Of a DNA stretch of 35,261 nucleotides, positions 6,337-14,619 are shown in pieces. The stretch spans positions 1-35,261 of IMG/VR virus record IMGVR_UViG_3300037245_000499, one strand, 5' to 3'. A program made the position numbers and the translations under genes. The stretch is from a virus. The notes under the pieces were generated by a model. The model saw only the letters and a list, made by a program, of their open reading frames with translations. It did no database searches and was not told the DNA's origin. The stretch's first letter is position 1; each line of letters opens with the position of its first letter.

Positions 6337-6588
6337 ATGAGCAAAGAAGATAACGTATGCCGTCACCAAAATTGTGAAGTACCCAACCCCCCAGCCGTTT
6401 GCCGTAAGTGCGGAGAGTGGGAGGGGAGCGGAGGTGTCGATAGCAAATTAAGCGGTCTCCTAGAGGCGTTCAGCGACCTCATAGAATCCATACTGGACAA
6501 TGTAACAATTGAGTATATGGACGAAATGACAGAAGGTAAAATGTCGATTGCAACTAAAACTCTGGATAAATATAAGGATAAGACATGA
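6337..6588 (+). CDS. Small protein with Cys/His knuckle
   Basis: The 83-residue protein follows AGAAAGG. The N-terminal half has Cys/His pairs (VCRHQNC and VCRKCGEW) that could hold one zinc ion, and the C-terminal half is an acidic helix (LSGLLEAFSDLIESILDN). Its stop overlaps the next start (ATGA). I recognise no family. Confidence 0.55.
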   Translation: MSKEDNVCRHQNCEVPNPPAVCRKCGEWEGSGGVDSKLSGLLEAFSDLIESILDNVTIEYMDEMTEGKMSIATKTLDKYKDKT

Positions 6589-6776
6589 AGACTGATGATA
6601 TGGAAACAATGGTTAATTTAGATGATACATTCTCGATTACCATAGAAGAAGAAAGCGATTGTTCTATGGACGGTGGGTATTCTTTTGAGACTACTTTCAA
6701 CACGACATATCTTGACGCTCAATTAGCTAATGCGTTAATAATCGAACTGCAACTTTTTTTAAAGGGCATAGAATAA
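6585..6776 (+). CDS. Small acidic protein
   Basis: This 63-residue, strongly acidic protein is coupled to the gene before (ATGA) and the gene after (TAATG). It contains EEESDCSMDGG and a hydrophobic helix at the end (ALIIELQLFLKGIE). I see no known motif. Acidity and small size would allow an inhibitor or DNA-mimic role, but there is no direct evidence for one. Confidence 0.5.
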   Translation: MKTDDMETMVNLDDTFSITIEEESDCSMDGGYSFETTFNTTYLDAQLANALIIELQLFLKGIE

Positions 6777-7063
6777 TGCGAACAGAACTAACAATATTCA
6801 TCCTCTGCATCATAGGGGTAATAGCCGGATGCAGGCACACAAGATGTAATCGAACAATCTTGATGATAGACCCCAACGGTGCTGTTACTATAGATTATGT
6901 CCATATAGAGGCCACAAGCTTCGCTACGGACACGGAACTGGATGGGCTGGTCATTGAGTCGGATAAGGGCGAAATCGCCTTAAATCGAGCGACAAGCAAA
7001 GAAGATAGTATTACCGTCTTGACTCCCGCTGTGGTTGTTAAGACTGATAGTAACTCTAATTAA
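6776..7063 (+). CDS. Predicted lipoprotein
   Basis: The 95-residue protein has a hydrophobic N-terminus (LTIFILCIIGVIAGC) ending in a lipobox, IAGC, with Cys19 as the acylated residue. The mature part has a DPNGAVTIDYVHIEA segment that I recognise from other phage proteins of unknown function. Export to the periplasm and anchoring in a membrane are inferred from the lipobox. It could be an outer-membrane spanin-like or superinfection-exclusion protein, but it lacks the proline-rich sequence typical of Rz1. Confidence 0.65.
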   Translation: MRTELTIFILCIIGVIAGCRHTRCNRTILMIDPNGAVTIDYVHIEATSFATDTELDGLVIESDKGEIALNRATSKEDSITVLTPAVVVKTDSNSN

Positions 7064-7074
7064 GGAATGTAAAG

Positions 7075-7347
7075 ATGGAAATTGACGCAACTAAGAAAGT
7101 AAAAGTGAATGCAAAGACACTCAGATTGCACTTGAAAGTATGTGACAGATTCACTTGCTCCATTGAAGATCAAGACGGAGATGTGTTGATGGATTATGAT
7201 GATTACGTGCCTGGCTTTATGCCTGGGGAACATTTTGGCGATTATGTGATATTAGACATTGACATTGATTCCGGTAAAATAACAAACTGGAACCCGACAC
7301 CAGATCAGATAGAGGAATTCGTAAACCTTAGTGACGATGACGAATAA
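7075..7347 (+). CDS. Hypothetical acidic phage protein
   Basis: The 90-residue protein is preceded by TAAGGAATG and has a very acidic C-terminal half (DYDDYVPGFMPGEHFGDYV and a DDDE end). The basic N-terminus (KKVKVNAKTLRLHLKVCDRF) resembles small beta-rich phage proteins of unknown function. No catalytic motif is seen. Confidence 0.6.
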   Translation: MEIDATKKVKVNAKTLRLHLKVCDRFTCSIEDQDGDVLMDYDDYVPGFMPGEHFGDYVILDIDIDSGKITNWNPTPDQIEEFVNLSDDDE

Positions 7348-7363
7348 CAATAACCTTTCAATC

Positions 7364-7387
7364 CCCCTCGTCCATATGGGCGGGGGG
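7364..7387 (+). promoter_or_regulatory. GC-rich perfect hairpin in the intergenic gap
   Basis: CCCCTCGTCC (7364-7373) pairs with GGGCGGGGGG (7378-7387) over 10 bp, including two G-T pairs, with an ATAT loop. No T-run follows; the Shine-Dalgarno site of the 33-residue gene follows instead. It may be an mRNA-stability or attenuation element rather than a classical terminator. Confidence 0.5.
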
Positions 7388-7402
7388 CAAGGAGATAAGA
7401 GA

Positions 7403-7504
7403 ATGAAACTACTTATGATAGCCGCACTCTGCGTAGGCGTCTGCTTCATTGCATGGTGGACTGTGGTGGTATGGGGAAATTCGTTAGCCATCCTGTTGAA
7501 ATAA
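7403..7504 (+). CDS. 33-residue membrane micropeptide
   Basis: ATG 7403 follows AAGGAGATAAGAG and opens a 33-codon frame, MKLLMIAALCVGVCFIAWWTVV continuing to LAILLK. It is almost entirely a single hydrophobic helix, with two Trp near the middle. The last codons overlap the minus-strand terminator stem. The Shine-Dalgarno site is among the best in the region, so translation is likely. A holin-like or membrane-regulatory role is possible but unproven. Confidence 0.6.
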   Translation: MKLLMIAALCVGVCFIAWWTVVVWGNSLAILLK

Positions 7505-7532
7505 AACCCCCACGGGGAGAGTGCCGTGAGGG
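7499..7532 (-). terminator. Terminator of the late (virion) operon
   Basis: On the minus strand CCCTCACGG (7532-7524) pairs with CCGTGGGGG (7515-7507) over 9 bp and is followed by TTTTATTT. On the plus strand no T-run follows the stem, so it acts mainly on leftward transcription. Confidence 0.75.
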
Positions 7533-7547
7533 TCGAAGGGAGATGAA

Positions 7548-7619
7548 TTATTTCTTAGCTTTGGATCTATTCTTTTTAGCTCTATTTGCTTTTCGCTTTG
7601 CTACTGTGTGCTTTGGCAT
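7548..7619 (-). CDS. 23-residue Lys/Arg-rich micropeptide
   Basis: A minus-strand ATG at 7619 follows AAGGACTGAATC and encodes 23 residues, MPKHTVAKRKANRAKKNRSK and so on to AKK. Twelve of 23 residues are Lys, Arg or His, and none is acidic. It is the last gene of the late operon, immediately before its terminator and just after another basic micropeptide with the same MPK start. It is too short for most gene callers. Binding to DNA or to the acidic interior of the virion is inference from charge. Confidence 0.55.
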   Translation of the reverse strand: MPKHTVAKRKANRAKKNRSKAKK

Positions 7620-7639
7620 GATTCAGTCCTTAATGAAAG

Positions 7640-7717
7640 TTATTTCTTTTTCTTCAACTTACCTTTTGGTTTCCGTTTGAGTTTTCCCTTTGTCTTTCGC
7701 TTCAATCCTTTTGGCAT
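7640..7717 (-). CDS. 25-residue Lys-rich repetitive micropeptide
   Basis: The minus-strand ATG at 7717 overlaps the stop of the upstream gene (TAATG), which favours translation by coupling. The peptide MPKGLKRKTKGKLKRKPKGK continuing LKKKK has two to three loose repeats of a (K/R)GKLKRK unit; 14 of 25 residues are Lys or Arg. It resembles protamine-like DNA-condensing tails. Its place at the end of the virion operon suggests a virion, packaging or DNA-ejection role. No family is recognised. Confidence 0.6.
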   Translation of the reverse strand: MPKGLKRKTKGKLKRKPKGKLKKKK

Positions 7718-7953
7718 TATTCTTTTTCCCATTCTTTAACAATATCATAAATGCGTTTAACGTCTTCTTGAGTGTTTCTGGTTCTTTCGTCCATTACGCC
7801 CTTAAATGTAGCCTGCTCTTGCTCTAGTTTGTCCATACGATTATCAATACCACCATAGACTACCGCACAGGCAATAAGGCCGCCAGCGACCATAGATACA
7901 ATCTTTAGACTTGTCAGTGTTCTATCTAGATTAACTTTCACTATTTCCGTCAC
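7717..7953 (-). CDS. Membrane protein with C-terminal coiled coil (spanin- or holin-like)
   Basis: The 78-residue protein starts at GTG 7953, 7 nt after AAGGAG. It has a short N-terminal amphipathic part, one transmembrane segment (about residues 15-35, ending ACAVVYGG) and a charged coiled coil to the end (NRMDKLEQEQATFKGVMDER). This topology matches many small phage membrane proteins, including i-spanins (Rz) and XhlA-like lysis proteins. It follows the giant ejection protein and is coupled to the basic micropeptide. No nested Rz1-like lipoprotein is visible, so the spanin assignment stays tentative. Confidence 0.7.
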   Translation of the reverse strand: MTEIVKVNLDRTLTSLKIVSMVAGGLIACAVVYGGIDNRMDKLEQEQATFKGVMDERTRNTQEDVKRIYDIVKEWEKE

Positions 7954-7974
7954 GTTCTTTCTCCTTATAAGTAG

Positions 7975-10900
7975 TTAATTGTTTTTCTCTTTACGTTTCT
8001 TTAGCTTATCGATTATCTTACCCGGGATAAGATCGCTTGTCAACAGCCCTGAATCGCTTAGCTCGATTATCTTATCAGTCAATGCCTCGCCCTTGAGACC
8101 ACCTATTTGCTTGGCAACAGCCTCAGATTTTGCGACATCCCTGCTCGTATTAATGACTTCTGTTATGTTGTCCGCTTTCTGATCGTCGTTTAATTTCTTA
8201 TAACCTTGATTTGATATCATCACGGTAAGGGCGTCTTTCGTTATCTGGCCGGTGCGTTTCCACAACTCTGTATTCTCCTTATCAGTTAAGGCGTCATAGC
8301 CGTCCCTATTGCCTAACAAAGACGGGGTTGCGGTAAAACCTGCGTCGAACAGTCTCCTAAGCTCCTTGACTACAGGCGTGCTTATATCTTTAGATGGCCT
8401 TGTCGGATCGATCATTATCTCGATAGGATTAGCCGTTACTCTACGTTCTTCGCCTAGGACGGTTATCTGAGGTTCAAGTGTTTCTCTTAAGAATGGAATC
8501 TTCGCCTTGACCCTTGCTGCTACCGAACCTGTTCTTCTTTCAAGCGGATCTCTTGCTCTTGCTATGTCTCCTGAAATAGTTGGTATCACTGACGAAACAA
8601 GCCCTCTTGCAAGTCGTGGTCCGGAACGCTCGGGGTCTTGAAGTGCTGACGTGAATTGATTGACTCCCTGAAGGAAGGTCTGTTCGGTAAATGATTTAGC
8701 ACTACCAAACAAAGCCGTTGCCATTGCCTCTGAAGGACTTCCAGAATCTAGGAACGCTCTCCTGAAGTGACCACCCACCACGAGTAGATTTCCAGCCGGG
8801 CCGAATGACTGTATGGTTCTCCACTTGCCATCCACTTTGATCGAGTTCGCTTTCCGGCCTTCGATCTTCCACAGTTGGCGTTCTTTTTCGGTCTTAGGAA
8901 AGTCAAGTGTGAGCATGTCTTCCTCCCACAAAGCAGCCCCTATGACCAGCGGAATCGCCCCAACAATTGACCGGCCCAAACCTGTAACAAAGTCTCTCTG
9001 GTTAAACTTACCCTTGCCGATATTTTCTATGATTGTTTTTACCGCACCGACTGGAGAGTAATTGATTATCTGCATTGCAACTGCTGACGGTGTCCTACCG
9101 AACGGAACAACTATTTCGCCAACACCGCCGCCAAGCTCTTGAATGCCCTTAGCGAGATCGCCTAACTTTGTTTTATTCTGGAATACCGCAGCTTCCGCAT
9201 CCTTAGACGCGTTCTTAACCATATCCTCCGTGGGGTTCTGCAAGAGGTTGTCAATATAAGACTGGGCTTCTTTGCCCTTAAGCCCTGCGTTAATTGCTTC
9301 GACCTTTGCCTGCTCATAAAGAGACATCATTTTTGTAGCATAATAGAATGGCTGATCCGCTGCACCAAGCAACCGGAATACTATCTCTGTATATCTCTGC
9401 AAGGCTCTTGCCAGCCTGCCTTCGCCCATATTAACACGCTTATAATCAAGCTTCGTGCCTATATCTCTCTCGTCATAACCCGTCCTGAAGTAATCAACTC
9501 CGCTCTTTCTACCTCGCTCCAATCCGGAACCAAGTCCTTGAATGCTTGCGGTGACTGTCCTCTTGCCCGTACCTAGTGCGATGACCTTGTCGATCATAGT
9601 CGCGGGTATCTTTGCCAACTTCTCGGTAGCGAGATGGGAGATGTTCGCAAAGATATTAAGACCCTGAGTTTTCAAACCCGTCAACAATCCAGCTTTCCAG
9701 ATCGTAATCAGCTTCTTGAATAGCGGAGTCGGTACAAGATCTGCGATTTCGTTTTGTAACTTCTGGAACTTCTTCGCCTTCTCAGTACCCGGAGCCATGT
9801 TTTCAATGTCTTCCATTTCAGTCACTATCTTCTTCGACTGTTCGGGCGTTAATTCCGGTATCTTCTTCTGTAATCCAAACTTGCCGCCACCTGTCTTTTC
9901 TATTTTCTCGTTAAACTTCTGGATTTCCCTGGCCGCAAACCTCAACTGACCTTCGGGAGTTAGCCTGCTCAGTATGATCGCCGCCTGAACCGTCCTGCCT
10001 GCCTCTGTGAGCTTGGCGGCTATGTCGCTGGAGATAGTTGCGGCCTTTTCAAAAAGTGCATCTTTGACAGTTTCGTCGGTCGCAAGCAAAGCCTGCTCGT
10101 TGTAATGCTTCAAGAGTTCCGACGCTACGGCTACCGACTTATCGCTATTGCCTTTGAGTGCCATATTCTCAGCCGCTTTAATATCATCCTTGACTAGATT
10201 TCTAGCCCTAATGGACAGCTTGTCGGTACTCCGTGGAATGTACGTACCTTCAACTCTTAGTTCTGGAAGTGCTGTTTTGATGCTGGATATGAAACCGCGT
10301 TCTCTTATATTGTCCTCTGCCTTTTTCTGTGCAGTGGTTACTCTCGGTTTCGTGGGTTTCTTCTTTGGTTTGACCTTCGCCTTTACTTTGGCTTTTGGCT
10401 TTTCAGCTTTCGGCTGTGCTGCCTGCTCAGAAACTATGCCGTCCCAGATACTTTGCAGGTGAGGCTTGACGCTTTCGCCGACAAGTTCTATCATCCGCTT
10501 AGACCAATCAGCAAACTTGCGGACGCCCGTTTCCACGAGATAACCGCCAACAATGGCAGCGTCTTTAATCTGCTGTGGATCAAGTCCTGTTTTAAGCTTG
10601 TCGATAGTACCAAGCCGTTTCAATGCAGCATCAAAAGCGTCTTTGGATATTATGCGTTTTTCTGCTACAACCCCAGTCTCAATACCTCGTTCGCCGAGTT
10701 CAGGTAAATTAGTTTCTGCTGTCTTACTTGCTTTTCCCCGAATCTCCCCACTGCCTTCTCTAGCCAGTTCAAGAGTTTCTGCCGTTCCTGCGGGTTCCCC
10801 GGCAGCTTTTTGCCCAATAACTTCACGTCTAATTCTTTCGACATTTCGATCTCCTTTAAAGTTCATAAATACTATATCAGGTCTGCCCTTCTTTGTCAAG

Positions 10901-12942
10901 TCCCAATTTGGAGGAGCAAATTTATCGTCCCATTTCACTCTATTTGCTTCTTCGAACCCAAATTGCTCGTAGTAATCTATCAAAAATCCATCAAAAGCAT
11001 CTAGTGTTTTGACGCCCTTTGATATGGCGTCTATGACCAGTTCTGTTCCTAGTCCTTTTTCGCCTGAGAAATTAAACAGAGAAACTAAGTCTTTTTCAGG
11101 AGTCAATCCATACCCAGCATCTTTGCCTTTTATTGTGAATAGCTCAAACTCTTGCAATTCCGCCTCTGTTGATTGAGTCAATGCGGTAGGATCGTCCCCT
11201 TTGTCTCTTGAAGAAATAAAATCTTGCGGCGTCGTTTCTATAACCTCTACCTCACCAGCAATAGGTTCAAGTTCCGGAACCGGTTTCTTTTTCTCAACTA
11301 AAGCGTTGGCCTCCGCAAGTGCTTCGGGGAACTCCTGACTTGACAATCGAGCAATCCGCTCAGCATCTTCAACATTTTCGCCCTTACTCACTAAGAAATC
11401 TGCGGTTGTTTGTTCTATCTCGGTTAATGGTAGTAGTTCTTCTGCCGCAACATCTTCTATTTTTTCAAGAGTAACAGTATTATCGGCAAGGTCAATGTTG
11501 ATTGTTACGTCAATGTCTTCGCGTAAAGCAACCTCCGCCGCACGTTCGGCATACCCTTTTGCGTCCTCTGCGGTATCGAATGGCACTTCGCCAACCTCAA
11601 TAGCCTGTTGGAGCTGTTCGGCCTCGGTCGGGACTGACACGCCTTTTGTCAGCGATACGCCCAGGGTCATACCACGCCTTACGCTGGCAGGTGCTAGTAA
11701 TGTCACAATCTCAGAGCCTAAGTTCTCTGGCTGGAAGTCTTCTTTTATTCCCTCCCAAATACGCTCTCCCCATTTCCCCTTGCGATCCGACACTCCTGTA
11801 GCCTCACGAAGTATCGTACCGATCCGCTCCTCGCCAACCTCGCCCAATACAGACGAGAAGCCAGCCTTTGTTAGCATCCTAGAAGCGAAGTCGCCTGACG
11901 AACCTCCTGTGAGCTTTATCCAATCATCTTGTAGTGAGGCTATGAACTTCTTCCCAAATGGTAATTTACTTAAAGTACCCTTGATTAAATCCCCACCCAA
12001 TGACCCGGCCCCGAAGAATTCCTCTGAGAATGATTCAATAGCAACATCGCCCCATGCTTTTGCGAGACTTGTTGCCCAACTCTCTTTTCCGGCGATACCG
12101 AGTTCGATCAACTCTTGACGATAAACCGCTTTTTCACCAACACGCGGCAATAAACCTGTCGATGTCCTGACTACCGCACCAGTGGTAAGGCCAGCCGCCT
12201 TGATTGCAACTTTACCAGCGGCAGTCTGAACGTACTTGCCGAGAAGTTTTTCGCCTGCTTTCCTTGCAACATCATCGCCGAGCGAAGCAAGCCCGCCAGT
12301 CGCGGCGAATTCGATCATCCATGTCGGCAATTGAGACAGGCCAGCGGCAACTTTACCTCCGAAAGTTAAACCTCTTTGCTGTCTCTCGAAATCCTTTATG
12401 ATAGAAGCTATGAACCTCTGGTCTTGCTCACGGCTTGCCGCAGATGGTGGTAATATCCTTGTAGATAAACTACCCCTAGTCCCACCCCGACTGACCTGAT
12501 CCTTATAACGATTGAAGCCTTCATAGTCAAACGAAGCGTCCGTTAATCTATTCGCCACATTTATCACAGATAACGACTCGATAGCACCGGCTATTCCTCC
12601 CGTTATCGGTATTTTAGTTACGACATTTCCGCCCGTCCACTGTCTCTTGAATTCCTCACTAAACCCAACTCGGTTATCTTCAATTGGTTCATCGAACCCA
12701 GAAGGGTCCGCCCCGGCAGCACCTAACGCATCGTAAAAATACATATCTGCAATATCAAGAGGAACTTCGAATTCAATAGACGCATCCCAGACCTTACCAG
12801 CTCTGTCGAACGCAACGTCTTCGCTTACTGGCTCTTGTGTTGGCTGCGGTGGAACTGGCTCGGTTTCGGTAATAGCTGGATCACCAAACTCTGTCGTCTG
12901 ACCACTTACTGCAATTTCGTCTCCGAATAAAGTCTTTGCCAT
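7975..12942 (-). CDS. Giant polyvalent virion/ejection protein (T7 gp16 position)
   Basis: The 1655-residue protein starts at an ATG that overlaps the upstream stop (TAATG). Its position after a gp15-like protein is that of the large ejection protein in T7-like phages. Regions visible are: an acidic/Pro N-terminus (1-60); a long Gly/Ala helical part with hydrophobic segments (about 190-420); a GNAT-like domain (about 615-685) with GEKGLGTELVIDAI and DYYEQFGFEEAN; a Lys/Pro-rich hinge (about 836-868) with KAKVKAKVKPKKKP; and a helical C-terminal part (about 1050-1655) with VPFGRTPSAVAMQIINYSP near 1275, reminiscent of large polyvalent-protein-associated domains. It probably sits in the capsid and enters the cell with the DNA. 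No lytic transglycosylase motif is obvious. Confidence 0.75.
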   Translation of the reverse strand: MAKTLFGDEIAVSGQTTEFGDPAITETEPVPPQPTQEPVSEDVAFDRAGKVWDASIEFEVPLDIADMYFYDALGAAGADPSGFDEPIEDNRVGFSEEFKRQWTGGNVVTKIPITGGIAGAIESLSVINVANRLTDASFDYEGFNRYKDQVSRGGTRGSLSTRILPPSAASREQDQRFIASIIKDFERQQRGLTFGGKVAAGLSQLPTWMIEFAATGGLASLGDDVARKAGEKLLGKYVQTAAGKVAIKAAGLTTGAVVRTSTGLLPRVGEKAVYRQELIELGIAGKESWATSLAKAWGDVAIESFSEEFFGAGSLGGDLIKGTLSKLPFGKKFIASLQDDWIKLTGGSSGDFASRMLTKAGFSSVLGEVGEERIGTILREATGVSDRKGKWGERIWEGIKEDFQPENLGSEIVTLLAPASVRRGMTLGVSLTKGVSVPTEAEQLQQAIEVGEVPFDTAEDAKGYAERAAEVALREDIDVTINIDLADNTVTLEKIEDVAAEELLPLTEIEQTTADFLVSKGENVEDAERIARLSSQEFPEALAEANALVEKKKPVPELEPIAGEVEVIETTPQDFISSRDKGDDPTALTQSTEAELQEFELFTIKGKDAGYGLTPEKDLVSLFNFSGEKGLGTELVIDAISKGVKTLDAFDGFLIDYYEQFGFEEANRVKWDDKFAPPNWDLTKKGRPDIVFMNFKGDRNVERIRREVIGQKAAGEPAGTAETLELAREGSGEIRGKASKTAETNLPELGERGIETGVVAEKRIISKDAFDAALKRLGTIDKLKTGLDPQQIKDAAIVGGYLVETGVRKFADWSKRMIELVGESVKPHLQSIWDGIVSEQAAQPKAEKPKAKVKAKVKPKKKPTKPRVTTAQKKAEDNIRERGFISSIKTALPELRVEGTYIPRSTDKLSIRARNLVKDDIKAAENMALKGNSDKSVAVASELLKHYNEQALLATDETVKDALFEKAATISSDIAAKLTEAGRTVQAAIILSRLTPEGQLRFAAREIQKFNEKIEKTGGGKFGLQKKIPELTPEQSKKIVTEMEDIENMAPGTEKAKKFQKLQNEIADLVPTPLFKKLITIWKAGLLTGLKTQGLNIFANISHLATEKLAKIPATMIDKVIALGTGKRTVTASIQGLGSGLERGRKSGVDYFRTGYDERDIGTKLDYKRVNMGEGRLARALQRYTEIVFRLLGAADQPFYYATKMMSLYEQAKVEAINAGLKGKEAQSYIDNLLQNPTEDMVKNASKDAEAAVFQNKTKLGDLAKGIQELGGGVGEIVVPFGRTPSAVAMQIINYSPVGAVKTIIENIGKGKFNQRDFVTGLGRSIVGAIPLVIGAALWEEDMLTLDFPKTEKERQLWKIEGRKANSIKVDGKWRTIQSFGPAGNLLVVGGHFRRAFLDSGSPSEAMATALFGSAKSFTEQTFLQGVNQFTSALQDPERSGPRLARGLVSSVIPTISGDIARARDPLERRTGSVAARVKAKIPFLRETLEPQITVLGEERRVTANPIEIMIDPTRPSKDISTPVVKELRRLFDAGFTATPSLLGNRDGYDALTDKENTELWKRTGQITKDALTVMISNQGYKKLNDDQKADNITEVINTSRDVAKSEAVAKQIGGLKGEALTDKIIELSDSGLLTSDLIPGKIIDKLKKRKEKNN

Positions 12943-14609
12943 TATCTCTTAACTCCCACGTTTCCGTTTTTGTCAACATACCTAGTTCCACTTGGAAGCT
13001 TATCGTACTCTGCTTGCGTGTTCACTGCTTTGGGGCTAGAAAAAGAGCTTATAAGACTTGCCCTACTGGGACCGGTCACTGGCTTACCAGCGTCTATTTG
13101 AGACTGTTGCTCTGGCGTCGGCGTAATACTTCCGAGAGTTCTGGCACGTGCCTCTTTCACACCCCTTTGAATGTCCTGCCGACTCTTGTTCCAGTATACA
13201 TGCTTTAGGGATTCACTGAATTGGAAGAAATCTTTCCCAAGCTTGTCTGGGTTTCCAGTTACCCAATCCCTCAATTCTGCATTATACTGAGACAGTGAGA
13301 AGAATTGTTCCTGTCGAATTTTATTGGCTTCGTCTTTGAAAATATCAGCGGCCTTAATCTCCATTCCTTCTGTCCCCTCGGACAAGAAGTTTAAGAATGC
13401 GTTTTCTTCCGCAAAGTCGACTATTAATCTACTGGCTTCTGTATTGGCCCTTGACAACGACTCTGCCTGTGAGGATCTCAATGTGTCGGCTGCTGACTTC
13501 GCCAGCCTGCGATACGAGTCATCGTCAAGATTCGCGGCTGCGTTAGCAAGGTCTCTGTTGAATTGAGTCTTCGTTATGTTACCACGCCATATGTCCAGGG
13601 ACTTTGTATACAACTCCGATTCTGTTATTCTGTTCGTCACTGCATTGCCGTTGATAGACTTAGCTCTCTTACTGGCTCCGTCCTTTAGGTCAAGCTTTTG
13701 TTTGCTGGTGAGATTCAACTGCGAGTCTATGAATTCATTTATCCCAACCAGTTCACCTTCGTTTATTTTATCATAAACATTATCCGTTTCTTCTGACTGG
13801 GCAGCCTCGATCTGGATCTTATTCTCTGCTCGTCGGTTATTCACTCTGGTCTTCACCTCTGACTCGATTTCCTGCTTATCTCCATCAGGCACGTCAAGGG
13901 CTTCGATAGCGTCAAATGCCACATTGAGATCGCCGTTCGGATTGTCTTCTGTTACGGTCTGTTCCCATGCCGCGAACCCTATGCCGGAAGCGTTCTTTAT
14001 ATTTATTTTATTTTGGGCAGCGTCGAAGATAGCAAAGTCCTCAACCTGCTTAGCTCGTGCAGAACCTTCGTCGACTAGCCCATTAGTAATAGCCTTTTCC
14101 ATATTGTCAGTATACTTCGCTTTGCCATCAATTGAAAGGCTTTTGATATTATTTTCCTGCAATTGGCTGTAAGTCGCAAGTTCTTGCTTTGCCTTGATCG
14201 ACTCCATTGAAGCCTGTGTTTGCAGTCGTATTGAATCAAGATTGCTGCTGTACCATCTGGCATTGCTTTCTTTTGCTCGCGGCATTGTAGCCAGATTGCC
14301 AGACTTCTTAATGCCCGCAAGCATTTTGTCACGCTCTTTTTCCAAATCCTCGAAACTCGCCGCTGGGTTACTCGCAACAAAAACGTCATAATCTCCCATC
14401 GCTGCTTTAACTTGCCCCTGAAAGACAGCTTCTTCATTAGCAACCCTTGCTTGTTCAAGACGGTTGAAAGTTTCACCTCCGAACTTAGCAAGTGATCGAC
14501 CAAGGTTAATCTGGCCGGACCTGTCGGCTAATTGCGGTGGTGGCTTTACCGCACCCGTTCTACTTGGCGGCAATGCTGACCTCTGATGTAATTGTATTTC
14601 TACTGCCAT
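12942..14609 (-). CDS. Helical internal virion (ejection) protein, gp15-like position
   Basis: The 555-residue protein is preceded by AAGGGAAT. It is almost wholly alpha-helical and highly charged, with long stretches such as KAKQELATYSQLQENNIKSL and few aromatics. The N-terminus is Pro-rich (SALPPSRTGAVKPPPQLADR). Gene order (gp13-like, gp14-like, long fibre, this gene, giant protein) places it as the second ejection protein, the equivalent of T7 gp15. Sequence similarity by eye is weak; the assignment rests on composition and position. It is coupled to the giant protein by TAATG. Confidence 0.7.
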   Translation of the reverse strand: MAVEIQLHQRSALPPSRTGAVKPPPQLADRSGQINLGRSLAKFGGETFNRLEQARVANEEAVFQGQVKAAMGDYDVFVASNPAASFEDLEKERDKMLAGIKKSGNLATMPRAKESNARWYSSNLDSIRLQTQASMESIKAKQELATYSQLQENNIKSLSIDGKAKYTDNMEKAITNGLVDEGSARAKQVEDFAIFDAAQNKINIKNASGIGFAAWEQTVTEDNPNGDLNVAFDAIEALDVPDGDKQEIESEVKTRVNNRRAENKIQIEAAQSEETDNVYDKINEGELVGINEFIDSQLNLTSKQKLDLKDGASKRAKSINGNAVTNRITESELYTKSLDIWRGNITKTQFNRDLANAAANLDDDSYRRLAKSAADTLRSSQAESLSRANTEASRLIVDFAEENAFLNFLSEGTEGMEIKAADIFKDEANKIRQEQFFSLSQYNAELRDWVTGNPDKLGKDFFQFSESLKHVYWNKSRQDIQRGVKEARARTLGSITPTPEQQSQIDAGKPVTGPSRASLISSFSSPKAVNTQAEYDKLPSGTRYVDKNGNVGVKR

Positions 14610-14619
14610 GGTTATTCCC

